From Endotrypanum monterogeii (Eukaryota > Euglenozoa > Kinetoplastea > Trypanosomatida > Trypanosomatidae), in the NCBI GenBank assembly GCA_000333855.2, contig CM007347.1, positions 399,219 through 463,218 of the forward strand: a stretch of DNA of 64,000 nt, read 5' to 3'. Below, piece after piece: positions 51,864-60,836 of this stretch. The position numbers and the translations under genes are program-made. A model generated the notes under the pieces. The model saw only the letters and a program-made list of their open reading frames with translations. It was not told where the DNA came from and searched no databases. The stretch's first letter is position 1; each line of letters begins with the position of its first letter.

Positions 51864-52168
51864 CGTATATACACATTCACAGAGAAAAAAAACATATGTA
51901 AGTGCCAGAGAGATACTCGGATGTGCGACCTTGGTCTTGCACTAAGAAGCCCGATGCGGAGGTGAAAAAAAAAAAAACTTCTCTCATCGGCCTGGGGTAA
52001 GAGTTGAGGTAAGGAAGTCGCCTGCAAGTCCCCCCTTTCCATCTATATTCACAACGCCTCTCGGTGCACCTGCATAAGCGCACCTGACTCCTCCCCGCCC
52101 CAATACTGTCCAGGTGCTCTATATAATGTGGTAAAGAAGTGTATGTATATGCGCGTGAGAATTTCTGT

Positions 52169-52195
52169 GATATATATATATATATATATATATAT
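52169..52195. repeat. (TA)n microsatellite
   Basis: About 27 bp of TA, intergenic. Confidence 0.93.
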
Positions 52196-52458
52196 TTGTA
52201 TGGTAATACGAAGCGTCACGAATCTTATCTCTTCGTTGAGGTGGGTTCAAGGCGCCTCAGTACCTTCTTGGCGGTGGTACACACAACATAACACAACACA
52301 CGACATAATTCACTCCTTTTTTTCCCTCAATGCGATCGTGCCTCCTCCCCTGCCCCCCGCCAAGTCAAAGTCACAGCCGAGCGGTCGCATGCGGAGGCAC
52401 CCGCACACAGACTCACATCCTAAAGACGTCAGGAAAACACCGCGGGGCTATGAGAGCC

Positions 52459-54402
52459 TTAGAAGGACAAGGTGTCCGCTGAATCGGACCTTTTGGGGGC
52501 CGTAGACTCACCAGCGGAAGTGGAGGAGGTCGCCTTGCGCTTGGTCACGACCTTCTTCGACTTCTTTTTTGCTGTTTTCTTCTTGCCTGCAGCCGTAGTG
52601 TTGCTGCTAGACTGACGCTTCCGAGACGGGCGGACCGCCAGGGGCCCTGCAGCCTCCTTCTCCTGCACGTGCGACTCACTCTCACTTGGTGCCTCATCAA
52701 CCACTTCCTCCATCGTTTTCGAGTCGGCTACCTCAGCGTCGATGCTAGCCGCCGACTTGATGTCGCCCTCTGAAGTCTCGCGAGAAAGAGGAGCATGGGC
52801 GATAGCTGCCTTGCCTGATGTTGCATCTCTCGCTGTGGAGGATCGCTCGTACGAAAAGATACCGGCCACCTCCCCGTTGGGAGGGCAGAATGCGCCGGTG
52901 GTTGCCGTTGAATGCATTGTCGTTTGGGAGTCGTCAGCCTCGGTCGCCCCTGGCTTTTCACGGGTACGGTGAAGCAAACGAATGTCGTCCACACGACTCA
53001 CCTCTGGCAACTTTGACGCATCCACGCTGCTGCCACGCACGAAGCGAGTGTCGGTGCAGTGATCCGGCGTCTGAATCGTAACCCCGCCCCCATCTCGTGT
53101 CTGGACGGTGGCGTACGCTGCCGAAACCGAGGCAGCTTCAGAGAGACGCCCAGGCGCGGTCGACGCCATGGCTGCACCAGCTATTTCATCGGGACCGCTG
53201 CCGCCACCCTCTCGATCTTCCATCTCCTCAAAGTCCACCATCTCTTCGAAGTCGCCATCATCAACGGCGTGGTCAGCTCTCGCGGGCATTGCGCCAACCG
53301 GTGTCTTCGCACCTGAGTTCAGCACGCCCTGCGGTACCTCTATGGTGACAGAGTTTGCAGCTTGTACTGCGATGTTGTGACGGCTGCGCTGGGGAGAGCG
53401 ACTCCTATAACGTTGCCTCATCATTTCATTGTTCGAAGTTGCAGTAGATGCGTACTGGTGGCTGATGTACTTGGGTTGCCCTGCGAAAGACGTCTCTGAA
53501 GAGCTAGACTTGTTACCATGGCGCTGGCGGGCCCGTCTGTATTGTTCGCCCAAGGCGCTGCGCAGTTCTCTCCTACGACTGCAGTGCTCGATTGCAAATA
53601 GGTCGCTCAAAACGCTCTCAAGATGATTCGTGAGGAGAGTGAGGTCGGCGTCGCGAAGCAGCACACGCAATGTGCCCATGTCGCCCTCTACGTAGACAGA
53701 ATCGGGGTAGTCTCTCTCCACAACCATGTCTTCATCCGTTGAGAAATGGGCGGCGGCATCTGCAGATGCGGCCGCTGAAGCGGCTGCGGTTGCCCTGTCT
53801 AAGTCTCCCAGCGACGCCGGAACTGTCTTTCGAGTGAAGCGAGCGGTCAGCATCACCTCGCTTGGTCGCGAGTCCACGTCGCTGTTCGCCGCCCCCTCTG
53901 CAGACGCCACTGACGGTCGTACAGCGCTCAAGGTCAAACAAGAACGTTCCCGCTCCATTACAGCGGGAGAATCAGACCAGCCCTGCAAGACTGTCAGCAG
54001 CTGAGCGACATTGTATGGTCTTAAAAATAGGCGCCCGTACAGAAAGTCTGCTAGCGAAGGCGGCGCACCACCGACCCTGGCGTTCTGCGTCGCTGACCCC
54101 CCCGTCGTCTCTGCAGCAGACAAATCCTCAAAGGCGCCTTCTGGGGAGGGGGGAATCACGGTGGGAAGGGGTTCTTTTACCGAGAGAACAAGATGCCGAG
54201 GTCGCCTGCTGCTGAACTGCCAAAGAAGTCGGGCCGGAACAGGGGCAGTGCCTCTGTCTCCCCTCTCTAGCGCGGCAGAGATGGAAAGCTCGCGGACAAA
54301 AATGGTGCGGTGCGGTGTATATATGCATGCTGCATACGCAACACAGGGCACCAGCTGCGGGGCTGCCAACCCTGGTGGAGAGCGTAGCAAGAAAGAGCGC
54401 AT
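52459..54402 (-). CDS. 647-residue protein, candidate divergent MRP/whirly-like RNA-binding protein
   Basis: Not recognised by name. The start (MRSFLLRSPPGLAAP, Arg at 2 and 7, no acid) suggests mitochondrial import. Residues about 55-275 follow the strand-helix order of the kinetoplastid MRP1/MRP2 whirly fold encoded by the neighbouring gene: LVLSVKEPLP; LYGRLFLRPYNVAQLLTVLQG (122-141, helix 1); VMLTARFTRK; VYVEGDMGTLRVLLRD; then LTLLTNHLESVLSDLFAIEH (254-273, helix 2, compare MGHFLESALTESFGF in the neighbour). The rest, 280-647, is disordered: Arg/Ser, Ala/Ser-rich, acidic (DGDFEEMVDFEEMEDREGG) and finally KKKTAKKKSKKVVTKRK. Sequence identity is low, so the relation is an inference. The frame upstream of this ATG begins only with GTG. 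Confidence 0.85.
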   Translation of the reverse strand: MRSFLLRSPPGLAAPQLVPCVAYAACIYTPHRTIFVRELSISAALERGDRGTAPVPARLLWQFSSRRPRHLVLSVKEPLPTVIPPSPEGAFEDLSAAETTGGSATQNARVGGAPPSLADFLYGRLFLRPYNVAQLLTVLQGWSDSPAVMERERSCLTLSAVRPSVASAEGAANSDVDSRPSEVMLTARFTRKTVPASLGDLDRATAAASAAASADAAAHFSTDEDMVVERDYPDSVYVEGDMGTLRVLLRDADLTLLTNHLESVLSDLFAIEHCSRRRELRSALGEQYRRARQRHGNKSSSSETSFAGQPKYISHQYASTATSNNEMMRQRYRSRSPQRSRHNIAVQAANSVTIEVPQGVLNSGAKTPVGAMPARADHAVDDGDFEEMVDFEEMEDREGGGSGPDEIAGAAMASTAPGRLSEAASVSAAYATVQTRDGGGVTIQTPDHCTDTRFVRGSSVDASKLPEVSRVDDIRLLHRTREKPGATEADDSQTTMHSTATTGAFCPPNGEVAGIFSYERSSTARDATSGKAAIAHAPLSRETSEGDIKSAASIDAEVADSKTMEEVVDEAPSESESHVQEKEAAGPLAVRPSRKRQSSSNTTAAGKKKTAKKKSKKVVTKRKATSSTSAGESTAPKRSDSADTLSF

Positions 54403-55805
54403 GGCAAATCGCAGCAAAGGCCTCCACAAGAGAGACGAGTCTACGATGACCACGTGATCAGCACCTACGTGTCACTGCGGAAAGTGTGTCTGTGTGTGTG
54501 TCGGCGATCGAGTCTGACAACGAGTAGTGTACTCCTACTGGCGTCGACCACGCGTGCTTTCTCCCACCCTCACTGAATGTGTGAAAATGAGTCGAGAGAA
54601 AAAGTGAAAGCGAGGATGTGTCTGAAAGCTCTGCCCAGCTCTACGCACACACTGCACTGTGTCGACACACAAAATCGAAGATGATCGCCGTTTGCGTTTG
54701 TCCTTCTGCCCCTCGAATCGGAGCCACCAGATCCAAGGATCGAGTGCTTGGTGGCACTGGGACACTGCCACTGTTAGGCGCCAGAGAAGATAATGTGAGA
54801 ATGAGGGTGTGGGTGCTGCAGATGTGGGCAGCTATGGTATTCCTTTACTTTTGCCCGCTCTCTGATGAGACGCACAGAATCGATACAAATGGGAAGACAA
54901 GACACCTGGCCAAAGTGACGTAGGAATGAAACAGCACAGGGACTTTGAAGCGGGCGTAGCTCCCTCCTTCTGGTGATTTGTCGGTGTCCCAAGAACAGAT
55001 ACGCGAAGGAACGAGGACGCGGAAGAAGTGGAGGGGGGTAACTGAAGGAACGTTGCAGACGTGCGCGCCACTGTGCCTGTTCACCTTAAAGATTTTAAGT
55101 CTCCACGGGGGGGGGAGGGGGGAGGGGAAATGGAAAATGGAAAAGAATTTAAAAAGGGGTGGCGACTTCTGGGGAGAGGCAATCCTAGATGAAAACGGCG
55201 GGGCGGGGATAGGAGAGGAGAGGAGGGATGGGGTGTGGGGTGTCACGGCATTCGAGAAGAAGTTGATGGCGTCTTTGCACTCCTTTCGGGTGGGTGTCTA
55301 TCGATGGATGCCGTCCCCACATACAGCGAGCGCTTCAGACACACACACACACGCGCGCGCCCACCAATGCGTGCCTCAGAAAGCATACATATTAAGAAGA
55401 AAAACGTTCGATAATGAGAGGCGATCATCTAAAGCGAAACACTCAATGCCACAGCACGCATGCACGCAACCTATACTCGTGATGTGTGCGAGGAGGAGCA
55501 TCGACTTCGTCTCCCCCCCCCGTGAACCTCATAATCGCCTTTCTATCCTTTTTTTGCTGTTGCTGCCGTTTCCCATTTTTACGATCCAACTGCATTTTTG
55601 TGCACCAGGACTCGTTTTCCATGGAGAAAGTCACGGCCATCTGTTTTTTTTTCAGTTAGCGTTGGCAAAGGGAGGGGGAGGGGGAGAGAGAGCCAGGCGC
55701 CTACATTCATACGAAACGCCACGCAGAAACGCAGTAGCCTCGACCCAATCCGCGGGGGAAAAAAGGTTGCGTTGACCGACATACAGACACACACACACAC
55801 ATACC

Positions 55806-55837
<32 letters not shown>

Positions 55838-56269
55838 GGTATGTATGCATACGCATATTATTTTGCAGTTCATACCAGTGTACTGCTGTTCGCGGGCATA
55901 ACACCCCACCTATCCGTCACCACACACAGAGAGGGACCTAACAAATAAAAGCCGCACCCCTGCGAGCCAAGATGCCGACTTCGCAAAATCGGCGCCACAT
56001 ACTCAACACATAGCAATCTCCCACCTGATCAGTGGAGAACCCTTTCCCCTTACCCTGCTTCGATCGGGCCGCAAAAAAAAAAAAAGAATTCGGAATCGAC
56101 TCATTTCAACGCAAATGTTTTTTACAAAGCACCACACGGCACTATTGTCCTGGCTGACCTCCGCTACGCCCAACCTTTATGATGAGGGAGGAAGGGAGGG
56201 AAGGGGAACAGACGAACAAAGGTAGCTGCAGATGCGGCCATCTCGTCAGCAACTGTCAACCTATCACAT
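54403..56269. other. Intergenic region between the MRP-family gene and its neighbour
   Basis: About 1.9 kb, holding a TA-rich palindrome (55801-55842), C/G runs and purine-rich blocks. A 265-codon plus-strand frame (54978-55775) lies in this region but is on the opposite strand to all genes and is low complexity; it is not called. Confidence 0.65.
55801..55842. repeat. TA-rich palindrome (hairpin-forming)
   Basis: ATACCATATA at 55801-55810 and its reverse complement TATATGGTAT at 55833-55842 enclose a (TA)n core. Seen directly. Confidence 0.9.
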
Positions 56270-56974
56270 CTACTGGTTCTCGGCACTGTCGCTGTTACGC
56301 CGGCGATATTGATTTCGGGACTGACTCCTTCCTCGCTCTTGACTGTTTGAGGCGCCATCCCCCTGAGGACCATCAGCACGCGTCCCACCCCGCTGCTGCT
56401 GCTGCTGCTGGGCAAACCCGAAGCTCTCGGTGAGTGCGCTCTCAAGGAAGTGCCCCATTGTCACGGCGAACTGATTCTCGAAGCGAACCGACCACTCTTC
56501 ATTGATCTGAGAATTACTCCGGTGCACCTGACCTTTCAGAACGTAGCCGTTCTCCGTCTTCTCGAAGGCCATGTCATAGGCATTGTTCTTGACGTGATGG
56601 CGCGCAATGCGGCCCTCGACGACGCTGACGAACCCGGCAAGGTCGATGTGGCGGAAGCGCATCGAGATGCGACGGTCACGGTCAAACTGCGGCGTCGTGT
56701 CGTTCGGGTCCGCTTTGCGAGGGCCGCGCTGCGGGAACTGAGAGACAAGCAGCTGCTTGCCGTCCACAGACACGCGCGTCATGCTTCCGTGGGCAGGATC
56801 ATCGCGGACGTCGTGTATCTCGAACTTAGGCAGCAAACCCGTAGACGTAAAATTACGGCGACTCGGGTTGCGCCTGAGCGGTTTTGCCGCAAGCGTGGCG
56901 GAGGTGGACTGGTAGCGTGCTGAGGAAGCCGCCACGGCCAGCAGCGGAATCCTGAGAGATACAAGTCCAAACAT
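56270..56974 (-). CDS. Mitochondrial RNA-binding protein, MRP1/MRP2 family (gBP21/gBP25-like)
   Basis: 234 residues. In trypanosomatids MRP1 and MRP2 form a heterotetramer that binds guide RNAs and promotes annealing to pre-edited mRNA in kinetoplast RNA editing. A mitochondrial-type leader (1-45) precedes the whirly-type core: LPKFEIHDVRDDPAHGSMTR (48-67), LLVSQFPQRGPRKADPND (75-92), RRISMRFRHIDLAGFVSVVE (101-120, helix 1), DMAFEKTENGYVLKGQVHR (134-152) and WSVRFENQFAVTMGHFLESA (161-180, helix 2). A Gln run (189-194) and an Arg/Ser-rich tail (201-230) end the protein. This core is diagnostic for the family; which of the two paralogues it is cannot be settled by eye, though MRP2 seems slightly favoured. 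The CAG repeat behind the Gln run is at 56390-56410. Confidence 0.93.
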   Translation of the reverse strand: MFGLVSLRIPLLAVAASSARYQSTSATLAAKPLRRNPSRRNFTSTGLLPKFEIHDVRDDPAHGSMTRVSVDGKQLLVSQFPQRGPRKADPNDTTPQFDRDRRISMRFRHIDLAGFVSVVEGRIARHHVKNNAYDMAFEKTENGYVLKGQVHRSNSQINEEWSVRFENQFAVTMGHFLESALTESFGFAQQQQQQRGGTRADGPQGDGASNSQERGRSQSRNQYRRRNSDSAENQ

Positions 56975-57259
56975 GATTGCCGGAGGATGGGTACGAAGGG
57001 TGAACGGTTAGTGCGGAAGAAAAACTATACAAGGGGTCGCGTCCCAAAGAAGAGCGGAGGAGAACTACACTAAAATCACACTGCTGCCAGAGAACTGCGA
57101 AGCCGGTGAGCACGAAGACCGATAATGAAAAAAAAAAAAAAAGAAGGCGGCGACACAGCCAACCGGTAAGCGGCCTCTGTTTTATGGAGGAACGGAAAAG
57201 GAGAGGTAGTCACGGGGGAGAAAAAGGTTGGCCAACGAGCCCCCCCCCCATCACCCACA

Positions 57260-57261
<2 letters not shown>

Positions 57262-57291
<30 letters not shown>
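57262..57291. repeat. (TA)n microsatellite
   Basis: Thirty bp of AT, intergenic, about 290 bases 5' of the MRP-family gene ATG. Confidence 0.95.
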
Positions 57292-58361
57292 CGGTCGAGG
57301 TACGTGTGTGTATGCGTATGTGATTGTGAATGATGAGACAATTTTGTGAGGCAGAAGAATAGAAAACGAGGGGTGAGGAAGGTCATTGGTGCATCAAAGC
57401 TCACGAGAAAGCAGCTGCAGCCAAAAGACGTGTGCGAACAAAAAAAAAAAACATGACGGGGCATGGATGAGCGTTGCACTTCACACCACGGAAACCGGCA
57501 GCTACACTGTACACTCCTTTCCATCGCCCCGCCCAATCACAGCCAATAACCTCGCAAGACGAGAAAACACTTTTGAAATTGCACACAGATGTAACTGACG
57601 ACGCAGAGACAGTGCTGGGCATCAAAGAGCATCCGAATGAGGCCAGAGTGGTCCCTGAACACACATAAAAATAGGCTATGCGCTACCGCCACGATCTACT
57701 ACAAAACACAAGGAGCATCATATGCATCCATGTAGGGTGGACCATGAAGAGATTGTGATGACTCTGCGTGTTTGACGGTGCCGCTTTGTCTTTAGAGGCA
57801 TCGATACAGTTCACGCGCACAGGGGGCGGACCCTTTTATTCGCGACTATTTTTTTTTCTTTTGTGCCGCCACTGGAATGCGCCAAACTGGCCCTCAGAAG
57901 ATATTTGTTTCAATTATTCTTTTTTTTTTTAACTTACGTTACGCGCTGATGGACAAATGAATCGGTGAGGGGAAATGAACAAAAGCCCTGCCCCCCCCCC
58001 TCCAGCAAATGGGACGAAAAAAAAATAACAAGAAGAAGTGTGGGCAGCGGGCGATGCTTGAGGGAGGGGAGGAGATGAAACCAAGCAAGAAGCAGCAGCA
58101 GCGGGCAGGGGATACGGGGGCACAGCAAAAAAAAAAAATGCTATTATTATTCGGAAAAGAAAGCGGACAGCGACCTGCAAGGCAATCCAGGCACACGTCG
58201 GAAGCAAACACCCACACACACAAAAAAACCTTACAAGAGCGTTTGTTTCTTTTTTTCCCCCACGGCACCTACACCACACACCTCACCGCACAAGAACCGA
58301 CACCTCCTATTGTCTTCTCCGTCAATCTTTTCTTTCTCTTTCAGGGGATGCACATCACTCA

Positions 58362-58368
<7 letters not shown>

Positions 58369-58392
<24 letters not shown>

Positions 58393-58393
58393 A
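58369..58393. repeat. (CA)n microsatellite
   Basis: About 25 bp of CA, immediately 3' of the TSR2-like stop codon. Confidence 0.93.
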
Positions 58394-58420
58394 GAGGGGG
58401 AGAGATGCCGCCCTCCCTCC

Positions 58421-59077
58421 CTACTGAACAATGTTCCAGCCATTCTTGGATCGAATCGATGCGTTTTTTCGTTTTTTACGCTGGGGCTTTGACTGTTCCT
58501 GCTGCTGCTGTATTTGGCATGGTGTCTGAGGCTGTTGATGTGGAGCCAGCATGAAATTAGGTGCATCCTCTTCGTTTTCCACGTTCTCCTCAGGGTTCCC
58601 ATCGCCCCCACCCTCTTCACTATTATCGACTTCTTCGGCAGCGCCACCGTTGACCGACATGGCAACGGGATTCGTCTGCGCATAAATTGCTAACGTATGG
58701 ACGTAATGATCCACTAAGCTGAAGTCGTTGACGCAGCAGCGACAGTACATGTCGTGCAGCACCGTCGCTACCTCCTGCATACTGTCATCCTCGATGCGGA
58801 CAAAGTGAGCATTGTCGAAGAAATCTTCGAAATAAACCTCCATATCATCTGTGTACACCTCCCCATCACGCTGATACCAGGCGCAGAGATCGTTGTAGAG
58901 CACAGCAGGCACACGGTTATCGCAGTGTTGGGACACGAGCTGCAGCGCTGTCCACTGCTGCAACACTGCCTCAAGACCACGAGTGAACAGCTGGAACTGA
59001 GCATCGTTCGCCCGAAGGGTTTGCATCGAGGCTCGCAGCTGCGCCCCATACGACATTTGAGCACTGTTGGACTGCAT
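58421..59077 (-). CDS. TSR2: Pre-rRNA-processing protein TSR2-like
   Basis: 218 residues. TSR2 acts in 20S pre-rRNA processing and escorts Rps26 (eS26) into the 40S subunit. The conserved region runs from FTRGLEAVLQQWTALQLVSQ (31-50) through VPAVLYNDLCAWYQRDG, with DMEVYFEDFFDNAHFVRIED (78-97) and SMQEVATVLHDMYCRCCVND (99-118), matching the TSR2 domain (the F..G....L..W.AL.L core). An acidic segment (148-171) follows, then a Gln-rich and basic tail (PQRKKRKNASIRS) and the ending NGWNIV, typical of the family C terminus. Length is near that of yeast TSR2 (about 205). The ATG at 59077 is the first in frame after candidate AGs 17-30 nt upstream. Confidence 0.88.
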   Translation of the reverse strand: MQSNSAQMSYGAQLRASMQTLRANDAQFQLFTRGLEAVLQQWTALQLVSQHCDNRVPAVLYNDLCAWYQRDGEVYTDDMEVYFEDFFDNAHFVRIEDDSMQEVATVLHDMYCRCCVNDFSLVDHYVHTLAIYAQTNPVAMSVNGGAAEEVDNSEEGGGDGNPEENVENEEDAPNFMLAPHQQPQTPCQIQQQQEQSKPQRKKRKNASIRSKNGWNIVQ

Positions 59078-60180
59078 CGTTAGAAGCGCGGAGGTTGGTG
59101 GAATGGCTAACTTTTGTTTTTTTTTGCGCTCTCTTCCGCACAGCACCGAGCACGGTGCCTGAATGTGAGGTTCAACTAATGTGCGTGTTATTATTGCTTA
59201 TAAACGTGTTATGCCCAGAAGCACCCGATGATCACTTCAGGAGGGGGGGGGAAGAAAAAAGAGGAGAAGTGAAAAGACAATCAGAAAGTCTTTCAAAAGA
59301 AAAAGAAAAAAAAAAGAAGTCTGCGGCACACGCTTCACCACGAATATGCGCTCAGTCAACACGCACACGCAGCACTTGTGTCCACCTTCGGTATGTAAAA
59401 ATTCACCAAAGTGCAAGCAGGGAGAGAATTGCACGTGGGACGGAGGTGTGCCTCGGAGAGAGCGGCAGTTGCAGGGAGAGGGGGGGGGCAAACAAAGAAA
59501 AAAGGTGTATCTCACAGACGCGTTAAAACTGTAAGGATCTACATCCAATACCCCACCCCGCGGACTACCAATAGCCCCACCGAGAGGAAGCGAAAGGAGA
59601 AGGAGAGAGGGTCACAGTGTCAGCATTTTCGGAGCCCCCTCTTTGTCTTCTCCCCCCGTGTCCCATGCCTTCGGCCTTCCCACGAAGCCGACTCTAAAGG
59701 GCAGCCGTAACAGCCCCGAAAAATAAAAATTAAAGGTCCTGACGGATCTTTCCCATTTCTCTGCACACACAAAACACATGAGTCAGGCGTGTGGACATAT
59801 GGGGTTCTTTTATTGTAGCGCTCTTTTCTCTGTTCTAGAATTGAAATCAAAACAACAAAAAAAAAGGGAGTATCCTCCCAACAGAAAATCTTCTTGTTGA
59901 CACCTATACACACGCACACACACACACACCTCACCCGAGGGGAGGAAGAGGAGGGGAGGGGAGGAGCGGGCAGCAGACGGAGAGGAGAAGCAAAGACAAG
60001 CATGAAAGAAAGAAGGTCGAAGGCCCACCGGAAGCAAACCCAAGAAGCCGTGGTACTGGTGCCCCATTCCCTTTTCCCCGCCACAGACCTCTTCCCAACC
60101 TTTTCTCCGACAAGCACACGCAAGCCCCCACGTTGGATAGCGCTATCCAAAAAAGCACACGTCCATTCGGCCCAAACTTG

Positions 60181-60218
<38 letters not shown>

Positions 60219-60836
60219 CTTAAATAAACTACATCACAAGTAGAAAAAGAAGGGGAGACCCCTCCCCCAGTGCGGGTGTGAAGCGAAACCTCAGCGACAA
60301 ACACAGAACTGGTGCAATACACTCCTCATCGAGTTGACGGTATACTGGATGACGTACAAGAGGAGAAGAATGATCGTGAGGGGGGGGGAGGGGGGAGGGG
60401 GGATATTAAACAAAGCGAAACGGGAAACCACACACCACCGGGGAAGCCGATGCCTCCCTGTGTATGTCTACACTCGCGCATAACATTTCAGTACAACTAA
60501 AGTTAAGAAGAGGGTAGTACACCGGGCGATTCGGCTGAACGCTGAGCGGCACCGTCCTGCCCCCTCCTTCTCCACCAGTTCTGCTGGGACTGTGAGCGGG
60601 GTGGGAGATTTCTAGTATGCACCGAGCGCACATCCCGCGCACCGCAACACAGCATGCCCACGAGGAAACCTTTCCACACAGAAAAAAAAGAGAAAACGGA
60701 GAAGAAAAAAAGGCACTCGGCGTACGGACGGCGCTTGTGAAACGAGCGACGAGCACTGTCAGGACAAAAACTCAGGGAAAGAAAATGGCAGCATCACATG
60801 ACACACCAGATCCTATGCCCAAGTTCGACCCCACAC
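59078..60836. other. Intergenic region between IFT88 and TSR2-like genes
   Basis: About 1.76 kb with A and G homopolymers (59241-59250, 60381-60402) and a long (TA)n tract. No gene is supported. It should hold the IFT88 3' UTR. Confidence 0.65.
60184..60215. repeat. (TA)n microsatellite
   Basis: About 32 bp of TA, in the 3' flank of IFT88. Confidence 0.95.

Larger units (their letters stand above)
51565..52458. other. Intergenic region between the MRP-neighbour gene and the EXPERA gene
   Basis: About 0.9 kb with two (TA)n tracts (51835, 52169) and a T/A homopolymer. No gene is supported. It should hold the 3' UTR of the 647-residue protein gene. Confidence 0.65.
56975..58420. other. Intergenic region between TSR2-like and MRP-family genes
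   Basis: About 1.45 kb with A/T homopolymers, a (TA)n tract at 57262-57291 and a (CA)n tract at 58369-58393. No gene is supported. A candidate acceptor for the MRP gene (TATAG near 57024-57028) lies 50 nt from its ATG but is weak. Confidence 0.65.

Noticed and set aside
54978..55775. 265-codon open frame on the plus strand
   Set aside because: Opposite strand to every gene, does not start with ATG in good context, contains purine-repeat and CA-repeat translation, no domain.
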